A stretch of DNA of 53,840 nucleotides from an uncultured Bacteroidales bacterium. Lineage in GTDB: Bacteria > Bacteroidota > Bacteroidia > Bacteroidales > F082. The stretch spans positions 1 through 53,840 of the forward strand of contig CALAZZ010000027.1 in assembly GCA_937926515.1 (NCBI GenBank), in the 5' to 3' direction. Positions within the stretch are counted from its first letter, which is position 1. Each line of letters opens with the position of its first letter. Below are positions 34,901 to 44,807 of the stretch, piece by piece. The notes beneath the pieces are model-generated. The model had not been told where the DNA came from and did no database searches. It saw nothing but the letters and a program-made list of their open reading frames with translations. Both the position numbers and the translations under genes were made by a program.

Positions 34901-35133
34901 TCCTCTGTGCCATTGAAGATGATGGCATTGGAAGGGAAAAGGCAGCTGCAATTAAGCGAGAATCAGGAATTGAACGTAAATCAAGAGGCATGATTATCAC
35001 CCAGGAACGACTCGATATTCTTAACCAGTATTCCAAGGATCAATACACAGTAAAAGTAATCGACCTCAAAGATAAGAATGGAAATCCGGCCGGTACCAGG
35101 GTCGAAGTCAGTATTGTTTACAAAGAAATTTAA
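31942..35133 (+). CDS. two-component propeller sensor histidine kinase (LytS-type kinase)
   Basis: 1063 residues. A signal/membrane segment (about 12-32, ending L-L-S-A-Q) is followed by two seven-blade periplasmic propellers built from about 14 repeats carrying W-(I/V)-G-T-x-x-G-L. A Y_Y_Y domain follows (about 690-780), then one membrane helix near 810-830. The cytoplasmic kinase is of the LytS/His_kinase type, with the phospho-acceptor in Q-M-N-P-H-F-L-F-N-S-L-N and ATPase motifs L-Q-P-Y-V-E-N-A-I-V-H-G and E-D-D-G-I-G. It probably senses an outside ligand and signals to the LytTR regulator 98 bp downstream. It is not a hybrid: no receiver domain is fused. Confidence 0.93.
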   Translation: MPIILTIISAKLRKSIIFRFSFLLVFAPTLLSAQISDGLFFNRILSENVKIEKGLSQNSVYSIFQDNDGFMWIGTWDGLNQFDAYSFTIYSKEQGLSNETIRALYQDNECLWVGTENGLNTINRNTGEIREYLHIPNDSSSLTNNWVNHIFKDHLDRLWICTAAGLSSYRKESDDFFQVFSRDYGDPMRSNNFNMISQDFDDNFWIATDYGLVSYAPSTNVVTRFFKKPGDLSSLPSNKINAVITDENGSVWAGTAKGLAYYIPETRQFHTIDLYEADPDRVRQPEITALAWEKGRGLWVGTNGEGLFFIDADTNISHFNHRPNRPYTISDNRVQHIYIDSQGIIWVGTFNGLNKIDHDAPRFKLYRNDPSQESTLKNNSVWCFLEAEPNSIWIGTDEGITIFNPEEFTFNYIYHDPNNSNSLSDNQVRCIYKDQNGLFWIGTRNKGLNLYNPSTNKFSHFVHQSRDTSSISDNFVYKITGTADGTIWVGTNNGLNRFDPQTNSFKRYLPDPEKNQSLPDPIIYSLFVDPDDQLWVSTGDGFSRYNNIGDNFTTYRIDQETLDANRVYTNQFFSASMDSSGQFWLGTRGGGLVKFDPHRSSFEIFTQADGLPSNVVYSPILGNDNKIWLTTNWGISRFDKNEHSFINYEVTDGLQSNEFNLNSALLASNGEIYVGGMNGFNVFRPESIKINKQPPPVRITDFRIFNQSQPHSLRDGDTIILNHNDNFFSFEFTALDFRNPAKNKFRFKLQNYDVDWIERSADKRFAEYANIKPGTYQFHVLASNSDGYWNEIGTSLHIIVKPPWYATILFRILSVFLLVGITYLIIRLRMRAINRKHEIEKKYLAFEKQLFELEQKALQLQMNPHFLFNSLNSIQSFVLNNDIDNAILYLSKFSQLMRRTLSNSRESTIPFRDEIQALILYIEIEKLRFDNKFDYHIHIDPEIDDSFIEIPPMILQPYVENAIVHGLMHSKVKGHLNIEITLKDENILCAIEDDGIGREKAAAIKRESGIERKSRGMIITQERLDILNQYSKDQYTVKVIDLKDKNGNPAGTRVEVSIVYKEI

Positions 35134-35231
35134 TAAAGATTATGAATATGATGCCATGAAGTATTTCTGAAATCTGAAGCAAATCTATAATCAAAAATAA
35201 ACGAGTTAACAAAATAAAAAGAATATAATAA

Positions 35232-35981
35232 ATGATCAGGTGCGTTATAGTTGAAGATGAACCCAAATCTAGGGAAACATTGAACGGTCTATTAAAGAGG
35301 TTTTGTCCCGAAGTGTTGGTTAGTGCTGAAGCAGATGGATATCAAAGCGGAAGGGATGCCATACTCGAACACAAACCGGATGTGGTATTTCTTGATATAG
35401 AGATGCCCGATGGGAGTGGTTTCAAATTACTCGAAAGCCTCACCGATATTGAATTTGAGATCATTTTCACAACCGCATTCGAACAGTTTGCCATCAAGGC
35501 GATACGTTATGCTGCACTGGATTACCTGCTCAAACCCATAGCCCCGGATGAACTGATTGAAGCTGTTAACAAAGTTAAAGACAAGAAAGTAAAGAAAACC
35601 AACCTTAAAAATATACAGGTCTTACTTAGCAACCTCAAGCCGGATGCCATGGAATCGAAAAAGATCATCCTGTCGACTTCCGATAAAATCCATGTAGTAG
35701 AAATCGATCGAATAGTACGTTGCGAATCGGACAATTATTACACCCATTTCTACCTGGAAAATAAAACCCATCTGCTTATAAGCAAAACCCTAAAAGATGT
35801 AGAAGGTTTGCTCGAGGGCAACAACTTTATTCGTCCACATAAATCACACCTCATTAACATACGCTTTATTCAAAATTTCAGCCGCGACGAAGGAGGATTG
35901 ATCACATTAAGAACAGGAGAGAAAATTCCTGTGTCGCGCAGGAAAAGAGAAAAAATTCTTGAGATCATCAATAATTTATAA
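35232..35981 (+). CDS. LytTR-family response regulator
   Basis: 249 residues. An N-terminal receiver domain has the acidic pair E-D-E, phospho-acceptor Asp55 (F-L-D-I-E-M-P-D-G), T-T-A-F and the late K in L-L-K-P-I. A linker is followed by a LytTR DNA-binding domain (about 145-249) containing V-R-C-E-S-D-N-Y-Y-T-H-F and F-I-R-P-H-K-S-H-L-I-N. It is the cognate partner of the preceding kinase by position and type. Target genes are not shown by sequence. Confidence 0.95.
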   Translation: MIRCVIVEDEPKSRETLNGLLKRFCPEVLVSAEADGYQSGRDAILEHKPDVVFLDIEMPDGSGFKLLESLTDIEFEIIFTTAFEQFAIKAIRYAALDYLLKPIAPDELIEAVNKVKDKKVKKTNLKNIQVLLSNLKPDAMESKKIILSTSDKIHVVEIDRIVRCESDNYYTHFYLENKTHLLISKTLKDVEGLLEGNNFIRPHKSHLINIRFIQNFSRDEGGLITLRTGEKIPVSRRKREKILEIINNL

Positions 35982-36119
35982 ATCAGGCAATAGGCTGCGG
36001 TTATACAATAAATTAATTTCCCGCATTCTTGATTAATAATACCGTTTTCTTAGTTTTTAACATTTTTTATCAATTTTTTATTACTTTTAGCCTCAAATTT
36101 CGCATCAACCTCAGCCACC

Positions 36120-36596
36120 ATGGAAGACTATATCTATATCATACTCGCATTGCTATGGGTTGTTTTTAGTGTAATTAAAGCAACAAAAAAGAAACCATTG
36201 CCACCTGTAGCCGAAGTTGATGAATATGAAGAACCCGAAGGTGAAACACGTTCGTCATTCGATGACCTTATTGATGAGTTTTTGGGTACCGGCAGCCAGG
36301 AGACCAAACAAGTCGAACCAATGCAGCCATCCACTCAGTATGATGACATAGAAACGTTTACCCCGGAAATCGAAAAATATGAAGAACTTGTAACTGCTGT
36401 TGATAAAGACGCCATACAACCTGTTATCCTAACTGAGGACGATCAGGTTTTGGAACTTGAAACAACAAGCAGTGATATGACAATGACCAGGACTGAAGGA
36501 GATAAAGGATTTGGATTATCAGATTCTGTGGCTAATGATTTTGAATTGAGAAAAGCAATTATATACTCAGCCATATTGCATAGGCCTTATGATTAA
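36120..36596 (+). CDS. small acidic membrane protein of unknown function
   Basis: 158 residues. One N-terminal membrane helix (about 4-20, I-I-L-A-L-L-W-V-V-F) is followed by K-A-T-K-K-K-P-L-P-P and a long, very acidic, low-complexity segment. The C-terminal R-K-A-I-I-Y-S-A-I-L-H-R-P-Y is conserved in look-alike Bacteroidota hypotheticals I know. The tail should be cytoplasmic by the positive-inside rule. No function is assigned. It stands alone between the response regulator and the TonB receptor. Confidence 0.65.
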   Translation: MEDYIYIILALLWVVFSVIKATKKKPLPPVAEVDEYEEPEGETRSSFDDLIDEFLGTGSQETKQVEPMQPSTQYDDIETFTPEIEKYEELVTAVDKDAIQPVILTEDDQVLELETTSSDMTMTRTEGDKGFGLSDSVANDFELRKAIIYSAILHRPYD

Positions 36597-36725
36597 GTAA
36601 TTGTTAACAATAGATGATATTTTTTGGAACGGAAAGACCCTTTTAATTTGGATGATACATTGTTTTGTTTTTATCTTTACCGCCCTTAAACGCACAAAAA
36701 GTAGTAGAACATAAATTTACATGGT

Positions 36726-39700
36726 ATGTCAAGAAATTTACTATTAACCTTAGGTATAATGCTGGTGTCATGCACTTTGGCATTTTCACAACAAGGTCGA
36801 CTCAGAGGAACAGTTTATGAAAAAGGCACCCGTGAGCCCATCGCTTTTGCCAATATTGTGCTGGAGCTTGGAGGTGCTGTTATAGGTGGCGCAACATCTA
36901 ATTTCGATGGGGAGTACGATATAAATCCCATCCCACCAGGTAGGTACGATCTCAAAGCCACCTTTGTGGGCTATCAACCTGTCCATATACGAAACGTGCA
37001 GATCACAGGTAACCAGATCACATTCTATGATATTGTCATGGATGGCACCGCCATCGACCTTGAAACAGTAGAGGTAATTGACTATCGAATCCCTCTGATC
37101 TCAAAGGACCAGACTACCAGTGGAGCTTCTATCACCTCAGAAGAAATTGCAAAGATGCCCAATCGGTCTGCTGATGCCGTTGCAGCCACTGTGGGGGGCG
37201 TCTTCTCGGCAGATGGTGAACGTGGCAATGTGCGTGGTGCTCGTTCAGATGCTACCGCTGTATACATCGATGGTGTGCGTGTTATCGGATCCAGCCAGCT
37301 GCCACAGTCCGCTATTGAACAAGTTGATGTGATCCTCGGAGGTACACCAGCCATGTATGGTGATGCCACCGGTGGTATCATCAATGTAACAACCAGGGGT
37401 CCATCCCGTCATTTTGGTGCCGGTGTCGAGTTCGAAACATCCGAGTTTCTGGATGCTTATGGTGCAAGCCGCCTGGGGTTCAACATACAGGGTCCATTGA
37501 TTAAAGGAAAAGGACAAACCACCTCCTTACTTGGCTTTTTTATTGCCGGAGACCTCACTTACAATCGTGATGGGGCTATATCTTCAACAGGCTATTGGAA
37601 AGCAAAAGACGATGTGCTCACAAGCATTGAAACCAATCCTTTACGGCCAACGGGAACAGGTATTGGTACATATCAAAACGCTGAATTTCTTCGTTTGAGC
37701 GACCTGGAAAATACCAGCCGTTCACTCAATACCGAACGATACAACGTAAGCCTCTCAGGAAACATTAACATCAGGACAACAGAAACCATTAACCTTACAG
37801 TTGGAGGTTCTTTTAACAAGGCTGCAGGAAACTTTTTCAGTTACAGTGGTTCATTGCTAAACTATGATAAAAATACGGAATACGACAACAACACCTGGCG
37901 TGTTTATGGCCGCTTTACACAGCGTTTTCCCACCTCATCCGAAAGTACTTCTTTAATTAAAAATGTTTACTACTCTATACAAGCTGACTATACACGTCAA
38001 TACAACAGTTCAGGTGATCCCTATCATAAGGATGATTTGTTCAGATATGGCTACCTCGGTAAGTTTACTACCTACAAAATACCAACATACGAACTGGGAA
38101 GTGATACCGTAAACGGTAAGTTCTATGAAAATGTTTATTTGCTTAATTCATGGGATTTTGATACACTTTGGGCATGGACACCCGGCGACATCAATCCACT
38201 GGTAGCAAATTATACAAGCAGTTACTATGACACATATGAAGGACTACCAGGAGGAAACTACAGAAACAGAGACCAAATCATGCTTGGCGGAGGTCTCGTG
38301 AACGGAATGACACCCCCATCCGTTTACGGAGTATTCCAATCTCCTGGTGCTAATCAGTCTGGATATCAAAAAGTTGACAATGACCAATTCAGTGTTAATG
38401 TAGCCGGAGCAATGAGCATCGGTAATCACGAAATCAGACTGGGATTCCAATACGAACAACGTACCAACCGATTTGTTTCTTACGGGCCAACCGGTCTCTG
38501 GAACCTGATGAGGGGCCTAACCAATTTTCACATAATCGAGTTGGACAAGGACAATCCTTTTGCCATAGCTTATGACGGCATTGTGGATACAATAATGTAT
38601 TATAGGCGTTATGATGAACAATCACAACGAAATTTCGACAGAAACCTTCGCCAGGCCATGGGACTACCTGTTAACGGCCTCGATTACATCTCAATTGATT
38701 CCTACGATTACAATAATAATACCATTGAATATTTTGATAAAGATGGTGTGAAGCATGTTGCAAACTTAGGAGAGACACCTTTTGATATTAGTATGTTCAA
38801 TGCTGATGAAATCCTAAATGATGGTAACTATTATGCCATATATTCAGGTTTCGATTATATGGGAAATAAACTCACCAGTAAACCCAGTTTTGATGACTTT
38901 TTCACCGCACAGGATGAAAACGGACAATTTACCAGACCGGTAGGTGCTTTTCAGCCGATATATATGGCCGGTTATATTCAGGATAAATTCGCTTTCCGCG
39001 ACCTCATATTTAATATAGGAGTACGCGTTGACCGTTTTGATGCCAATCAAAAAGTATTGAAAGACCCATATCTTCTTTATAATGCATTCACGGCCAGTGA
39101 AGTTACACAATTGAGAGGTCAGGCAATAACTCATCCTGCAAATATTGGTGATGACTATGTTGTTTATGTGGACCAGGTAAATGATCCATCATCAATTATG
39201 GGATACCGCAGTGAAGGAGTTTGGTTCAATGCCAATGGTGCTGAAATTCAAGACCCAACAGTTCTTGATGCAGGATCAGGTATTTCACCATATCTGATCA
39301 ACCCGGACCAACAAAGGGTTGACATCAATTCATTTGAAGATTACGACCCTCAATGGAGTGTGATGCCAAGGATATCCTTCTCATTCCCTATTTCTGATGA
39401 GGCACTTTTCTTTGCACACTATGATGTTCTGACACAAAGGCCTACAAGTAACCTTTTCTCAAACCCTGCGGATTATTATTTCTTCGAAACTGCCAGGTCA
39501 GTATTGAACAACCCTTCACTTAAACCATCACAAACTATTGATTATGAGTTAGGTTTTGTTCAGAAGCTCACCAACAGCTCATCCATTACTTTTACCAGTT
39601 TCTACCGTGAAATGCGCAATATGATTCAGATATTCAATTTCACCGGTGCTTATCCGCGTGACTATACTTCTTTTAGCAATCTTGACTTCGGTACAGTTAA

Positions 39701-40430
39701 AGGACTTACGGTTGAGTATGATCTTAGGCGGACAAACAATGCCCGGATCAGAGCCGGTTATACTTTACAGTTTGCTAATGCCACAGGAGCTACAACTACT
39801 ACTGCTGCTGCATTGATTGCTGCAGGGCTGCCAAACCTTAGGTCAACCATTGCCATGCCTTGGGACCGCAGGCATCAGTTTAATCTCTTGATTGACTATC
39901 GATATGGTTCAGGAAGAGAGTATAACGGACCACGAATTAATCGTGACAAAAAGGACAAAGCACCATTTGAAGTTTTACAAAACACTGGCTTCTCATTAAC
40001 AGTAATTGGTGGTTCAGGTACTCCTTATACAGCCGCACGTAACGTTGTATCACCCATTTCAGGAGGTAGCAACCTGCTACAGGGAACCTATTACGGATCC
40101 CGGTTACCATGGCAGTTTAGGTTGGACCTGCGAGTTGACCGTGATATTGAATTTAAAATGGGTAACCGCGACAGCGATCGTCGAAATGCTTATATGAATG
40201 TTTATCTTCAGGTACTGAACCTTCTGGATACGCGAAATGTAATGAGGGTTTATCCTGCAACAGGCAACCCGGATGACGATGGTTACCTAAGTGCACCTGA
40301 ATGGCAACGTGAAATCATATCACAAACCAATCCTCAATCTTTCAGAGAGTTATATGGATTATTTGTAAACAATCCGGGAAACTACAGCGTGCCCAGACAG
40401 ATCAGAGTGGGCGTTATCTTTAACTTCTAA
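36726..40430 (+). CDS. TonB-dependent outer membrane receptor with carboxypeptidase-like domain
   Basis: 1234 residues. A signal peptide ends L-A-F-S-Q. A carboxypeptidase-regulatory-like domain follows (about 25-110; G-T-V-Y-E-K-G-T-R-E-P-I and A-T-F-V-G-Y-Q-P). The plug domain is about 130-230, with Y-I-D-G-V-R-V and D-V-I-L-G-G-T-P-A-M-Y-G-D-A-T-G-G. A long barrel ends R-Q-I-R-V-G-V-I-F-N-F. The plug lacks the usual SusC TonB-box region wording, and no SusD gene follows; instead a T9SS-sorted protein lies 34 bp downstream. An out-of-frame ATG at 36721 is ignored. It is likely the first gene of a three-gene surface cassette. Confidence 0.93.
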   Translation: MSRNLLLTLGIMLVSCTLAFSQQGRLRGTVYEKGTREPIAFANIVLELGGAVIGGATSNFDGEYDINPIPPGRYDLKATFVGYQPVHIRNVQITGNQITFYDIVMDGTAIDLETVEVIDYRIPLISKDQTTSGASITSEEIAKMPNRSADAVAATVGGVFSADGERGNVRGARSDATAVYIDGVRVIGSSQLPQSAIEQVDVILGGTPAMYGDATGGIINVTTRGPSRHFGAGVEFETSEFLDAYGASRLGFNIQGPLIKGKGQTTSLLGFFIAGDLTYNRDGAISSTGYWKAKDDVLTSIETNPLRPTGTGIGTYQNAEFLRLSDLENTSRSLNTERYNVSLSGNINIRTTETINLTVGGSFNKAAGNFFSYSGSLLNYDKNTEYDNNTWRVYGRFTQRFPTSSESTSLIKNVYYSIQADYTRQYNSSGDPYHKDDLFRYGYLGKFTTYKIPTYELGSDTVNGKFYENVYLLNSWDFDTLWAWTPGDINPLVANYTSSYYDTYEGLPGGNYRNRDQIMLGGGLVNGMTPPSVYGVFQSPGANQSGYQKVDNDQFSVNVAGAMSIGNHEIRLGFQYEQRTNRFVSYGPTGLWNLMRGLTNFHIIELDKDNPFAIAYDGIVDTIMYYRRYDEQSQRNFDRNLRQAMGLPVNGLDYISIDSYDYNNNTIEYFDKDGVKHVANLGETPFDISMFNADEILNDGNYYAIYSGFDYMGNKLTSKPSFDDFFTAQDENGQFTRPVGAFQPIYMAGYIQDKFAFRDLIFNIGVRVDRFDANQKVLKDPYLLYNAFTASEVTQLRGQAITHPANIGDDYVVYVDQVNDPSSIMGYRSEGVWFNANGAEIQDPTVLDAGSGISPYLINPDQQRVDINSFEDYDPQWSVMPRISFSFPISDEALFFAHYDVLTQRPTSNLFSNPADYYFFETARSVLNNPSLKPSQTIDYELGFVQKLTNSSSITFTSFYREMRNMIQIFNFTGAYPRDYTSFSNLDFGTVKGLTVEYDLRRTNNARIRAGYTLQFANATGATTTTAAALIAAGLPNLRSTIAMPWDRRHQFNLLIDYRYGSGREYNGPRINRDKKDKAPFEVLQNTGFSLTVIGGSGTPYTAARNVVSPISGGSNLLQGTYYGSRLPWQFRLDLRVDRDIEFKMGNRDSDRRNAYMNVYLQVLNLLDTRNVMRVYPATGNPDDDGYLSAPEWQREIISQTNPQSFRELYGLFVNNPGNYSVPRQIRVGVIFNF

Positions 40431-40464
40431 TGTCTAAGTGAATACCTGGAAAACAAGATTTAAA

Positions 40465-43400
40465 ATGAAAAAAATCCCTGTGAAAATGAATAATTTTATC
40501 AGAACGCTGCTCATAGCAACTTTTTTATTGCTCATTTCAGAACAGGCACGTACTGAACCCTATAAATGGGATGTGCCAAATAAAACTCATGAGCTAAAGG
40601 CAACAGCTGCCGGTTGTTCCCCCTCCTCCGCATTTGAATGGCTCGACATAAACAATGTCAGGGCTCGTATTCATGCCGGCGGTGATATGTGGTGGAACCT
40701 TGAGCCCGGAGCCACATCCAAAGCACTCTATTATGTACCAAAAAGCGGAACTGCCACTTCCATGTTCGATGGTGCATTATGGATCGGAGGGCTTGATATT
40801 AACAACCAGCTTAAACTGGCAGCTCAACGATATCGCCAGGTTGGTATTGATTATTGGACAGGCCCGCTTACCATAGATGGTACTGCTGCGATCGATGATG
40901 AAACCTGTGCCCAATATGACAAACAATGGAAGATGACTCGTGCTATGGTGGATGAATTTTTAGCCAATACCGATCCTGAAACAGGTGCTTTTATCCCCAG
41001 TGAAGATTATACCATTCCAAACGAAATACTCGATTGGCCGGCGCATGGTGATGTCTCTAAAAATCAGAGCTATTATCTTGCGCCATTCTACGATGTTGAT
41101 GGTGATGGCGAATACAATCCTACCGCAGGAGACTATCCTTACTATGATATTGACAATAGTCTTTGTCAAACCAAAACACCCACAATGGATGAGTCAATTG
41201 AAGGAGCCATATGGGGTTCTGTTTTAGCTGACCAGGTCATCAAAGGCGACCAAACCATTTGGTGGGTATTCAATGACAAGGGAAATGTTAAAACTGAAAC
41301 AGGCGGTGCTGCTATTGGGATGGAAATCAGGGCTCAGGCCTTTGCATTTGCTACTAATGATGAAGTAAACAACATGACCTTTTATAGCTATGAGATCATT
41401 AACCGTTCAACTTTTGAGTTAACACAAACCTATTTCTCGCTTTGGGTTGACCCTGATTTGGGATATGCCTGGGATGACTTCACCGGATGTGATATCGGAC
41501 GTGGACTGGGTTATGTATACAACGGAAATGCTGTTGATGGTAGTGGAGAACCGGAATCATATGGTGATCAGCCTCCTGCAATCGGTGTTGACTTTTTCCA
41601 GGGCCCGTATATGGATGCCAATGGTATTGACAATCCAAAATTTGATGCCAACGGCGAACAACTCTGTGATGAAAGTATCAACGGGGTAAATTTTGGAAAC
41701 GGAATTATTGACGATGAGCGTTTCGGCATGAGACGTTTTATCTATCATAACAACTCATCCGGTGAGATGGGTGACCCACAAACAGCGCCTCAGTATTACA
41801 ACTATCTCAGGGGACGTTGGAAGAATGGTCGTCCTATGGAATATGGAGGAAATGCATTCCCGGGAGGCCCTGGAACTGTAGGTCCGCAAACTGATTTCAT
41901 GTTCCCTGGCACCACCGACCCATGCTTCTGGGGTACAGGTGGTCAGCCACCAAACCCGCCTTATAACGATCCTAACTTTGGATGGACCGAAGAAACTGCC
42001 AATGATGGATCCCCGAACGACCCGGGTGACCGTCGTTTCATGCAATCAGCAGGGCCATTTACACTTAAGCCTGGCGCAGTAAACTATATTACAGTTGGTA
42101 TCCCATGGGCGCGTGCGATTTCCGGTGGCCCTTATGCTTCCGTTGAATTGCTTCGCAGGGTGGATGATAAGGCACAAGCACTTTTTGACAACTGCTTCAA
42201 AGTCATTGACGGACCCAATGCACCGGATCTTTCATTCCAGGAACTGGATCGTGAAATTATTGTCTACATCTCAAATTCTCCATCGTCAAATAACTACCAG
42301 GAATCATATACTGAATTTGATCCAAACATCATTCAGCCTCACCCACTCTTTCCGGATGAAAGGAGTGACTCGCTCTATCGTTTTGAAGGATATCAAATCT
42401 TTCAGTTAAGAGATCCCACAGTTGGAGTTGAAAGTGTTAACGATCCTGATAGAATGCGACTTGTGGCTCAATTCGACGTAAAAAATGGAATCACAAAATT
42501 GGTTAACCATTACCTTGATGAATATATCGGATATAGTGTACCTGTCGTTGAAGTAGATGGCGATGATAGTGGAATCAGACATTCTTTCAGGCTCACTCAG
42601 GATGCTTTTGCAACCGGCGATGTACGTCTGGTTAATCATAAGCAATACTATTATCTGGCCCTGGCATATGCCTACAATGAGTTTATGCCTTATTCAGAGG
42701 ATCCTGAAGGATTGATGGGCCAGAAAACACCATATCTTGCAGGAAGGCGAAACATTCAAACCTATACAGCCATCCCCCATAAAACCATAAACGGATTGGT
42801 GGCCCACTCTAATTATGGTGATATGCCAGAGATTACACGTTTAGCAGGTCATGGTAACGGTGGCAATGTACTTGACCTGACCGAAGAAACAATAGAAGAA
42901 ATCCTAAGTAAACCACCGGCAGGCCCGGATAACATTTTTGGTGATCCGGACTATCCTATAGCATATAATCCTACTTACCAGAAAGGTCGTGGACCGCTTA
43001 ACATCAAAGTAATCGATCCGCTAAATGTAGTTGGAACAGATTATGAGTTGTGGTTTGATACACTGAGACATGTTCGAACAGACCATGTTACAGGATTGGT
43101 GACTGTGTTTGGCGATACTGCCAGCAAAATGGTTGGAAACTGGTATTTACGTGATTTGAATACCAACGAAATATTTGAGTCTGATACAACCATCATTGCA
43201 AATGATGAACAATTGTTCTTAGACCGTGGTATTTCAATTCAGATTAATCAGCCCTATCATCCCGGACCCATTCCGGTCGGTAATGATGGCAATCCGACCA
43301 GCCCTTCCACCTTGAGAGCAATTCTGGCCGACAATAACGGCTTCCAGGTTTCAAGTATCACTTATGCTGACAGCTCAAGAAGATGGCTTTCAGGCATTGA

Positions 43401-44778
43401 AGACGTTGACGTACCTGGATTTGTTTTGAACTGGATTCGTTCAGGGCAACATAAAGACCAGGAAAACTCAGGCTACAGCGACTGGAATATGAATTCCGGA
43501 CCCGCCAATCCATGGGACCCAACAGAAGCCTATGAAACCATACTAGGCGGTACATGGGCTCCATATGAACTGACTGCAGCAAATAATCAGAGTTTCACAG
43601 GTGATCCCGGTCCGGCATTTACCCAAATCACAAAGCAGGCTGATAAATTTGCAAGTTTATCCAGTGTGGATATTGTTTTCACACCCGATAAATCAAAATG
43701 GACCAGAAGCCCTGTGATGGAAATGGGTGTATTTACTGAGCTGAATGAAGGACAAGTCAGACGATTCCTACTAAGAAAGGCCCCTTCGGTTGACAAGGAT
43801 GGCAATCCTGCCTCTTCAATGACTTTGCCAGCCAGCAATAACCCTGACGATCCAAACTATATTGCCAGCTATGGCATGGGCTGGTTCCCCGGTTACGCAA
43901 TCAATGTGGAAACCGGCGAGCGACTTAATATCATCTTTGGTGAAAATTCTTTCCTTTCCGGACAGAATGGTCGGGACATGCTATTTAATCCGACCGAAAG
44001 AGACCTTGAAGTGGATCAGATAGATGATCCAAATATTCTATCTCAAGTTGATGGCAGGCCATTATTTGGTGGTATGCACTTTGTGTATATTATGGCACAC
44101 GACAGATCAGGTGATGAGAACCTTCTGGATACACTTAACTTTATTTCACCTGCTTATGATGCCGGACGTTATGCTCATCAATACCTGAGTTATCTCGATG
44201 GACCACTATACCAGGTTCTTGGAAATCTTTTCTTCAGAGATATGATGTGGGTTGGTATGCCCATGGCCGTGAAAGGAGAGGAATGGCTTTCCAACGAAGC
44301 GCATATCAGAATTCGGGTCGCGACACCATATAGGAGACATTTCTCAAAGTTGCCTCTTGACACCGTCCATCCGGGCATGGATGTGAACAACTTCTATCCG
44401 AAGTATGCCTTCTCAACCAAAGGAATGGAGACTGAATTGAGAAACGTAGATAAGTTACAGACCGACCTCGACTTGGTGAATGTGGTTCCAAATCCTTATT
44501 ACGCTTACTCAGCATATGAGCGCAATGCACTTGACAACAGGATCAAGATCACCAATCTGCCGGAGAAATGTGTGGTGACCATTTACAATATGAGTGGAAC
44601 CAAAGTTCGCCAGTTCAGCAAAGATGAGGCACTGACCTCTATTGACTGGGATCTGAAAAACTTTGCCGGTGTGCCCATTGCCAGCGGTATGTACTTGATC
44701 CATATTAAGGCGCCTGAAGGTGAACGTGTTATCAAATGGTTTGGTGCTATGCGTCCGATAGACCTTAATACCTTCTAA
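40465..44778 (+). CDS. giant secreted protein with T9SS-type sorting domain
   Basis: 1437 residues from ATG 40465 (a second ATG at 40486 and a GTG at 40438 are possible). A signal peptide is followed by a large extracellular body rich in Gly, Pro, Asp and Asn with D-V-D-G-D-G-E-Y and similar Asp-rich loops that look calcium-binding. The C-terminal part V-V-P-N-P-Y-Y-A-Y-S-A-Y-E-R, then V-T-I-Y-N-M-S-G-T-K-V and G-V-P-I-A-S-G-M-Y-L-I-H-I, is a type A T9SS sorting domain/FlgD-like fold. No enzyme motif is recognised. Between a TonB receptor and a PorV/PorQ protein it looks like a surface-displayed partner of that pair. Confidence 0.85.
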   Translation: MKKIPVKMNNFIRTLLIATFLLLISEQARTEPYKWDVPNKTHELKATAAGCSPSSAFEWLDINNVRARIHAGGDMWWNLEPGATSKALYYVPKSGTATSMFDGALWIGGLDINNQLKLAAQRYRQVGIDYWTGPLTIDGTAAIDDETCAQYDKQWKMTRAMVDEFLANTDPETGAFIPSEDYTIPNEILDWPAHGDVSKNQSYYLAPFYDVDGDGEYNPTAGDYPYYDIDNSLCQTKTPTMDESIEGAIWGSVLADQVIKGDQTIWWVFNDKGNVKTETGGAAIGMEIRAQAFAFATNDEVNNMTFYSYEIINRSTFELTQTYFSLWVDPDLGYAWDDFTGCDIGRGLGYVYNGNAVDGSGEPESYGDQPPAIGVDFFQGPYMDANGIDNPKFDANGEQLCDESINGVNFGNGIIDDERFGMRRFIYHNNSSGEMGDPQTAPQYYNYLRGRWKNGRPMEYGGNAFPGGPGTVGPQTDFMFPGTTDPCFWGTGGQPPNPPYNDPNFGWTEETANDGSPNDPGDRRFMQSAGPFTLKPGAVNYITVGIPWARAISGGPYASVELLRRVDDKAQALFDNCFKVIDGPNAPDLSFQELDREIIVYISNSPSSNNYQESYTEFDPNIIQPHPLFPDERSDSLYRFEGYQIFQLRDPTVGVESVNDPDRMRLVAQFDVKNGITKLVNHYLDEYIGYSVPVVEVDGDDSGIRHSFRLTQDAFATGDVRLVNHKQYYYLALAYAYNEFMPYSEDPEGLMGQKTPYLAGRRNIQTYTAIPHKTINGLVAHSNYGDMPEITRLAGHGNGGNVLDLTEETIEEILSKPPAGPDNIFGDPDYPIAYNPTYQKGRGPLNIKVIDPLNVVGTDYELWFDTLRHVRTDHVTGLVTVFGDTASKMVGNWYLRDLNTNEIFESDTTIIANDEQLFLDRGISIQINQPYHPGPIPVGNDGNPTSPSTLRAILADNNGFQVSSITYADSSRRWLSGIEDVDVPGFVLNWIRSGQHKDQENSGYSDWNMNSGPANPWDPTEAYETILGGTWAPYELTAANNQSFTGDPGPAFTQITKQADKFASLSSVDIVFTPDKSKWTRSPVMEMGVFTELNEGQVRRFLLRKAPSVDKDGNPASSMTLPASNNPDDPNYIASYGMGWFPGYAINVETGERLNIIFGENSFLSGQNGRDMLFNPTERDLEVDQIDDPNILSQVDGRPLFGGMHFVYIMAHDRSGDENLLDTLNFISPAYDAGRYAHQYLSYLDGPLYQVLGNLFFRDMMWVGMPMAVKGEEWLSNEAHIRIRVATPYRRHFSKLPLDTVHPGMDVNNFYPKYAFSTKGMETELRNVDKLQTDLDLVNVVPNPYYAYSAYERNALDNRIKITNLPEKCVVTIYNMSGTKVRQFSKDEALTSIDWDLKNFAGVPIASGMYLIHIKAPEGERVIKWFGAMRPIDLNTF

Positions 44779-44807
44779 ATCAACTAAAATGTGAATTATC
44801 AAAAACC

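Noticed and set aside
36721..36747. An ATG five bases before the TonB receptor start
   Set aside because: It is out of frame and stops after eight codons; the ATG at 36726 opens the signal peptide directly.
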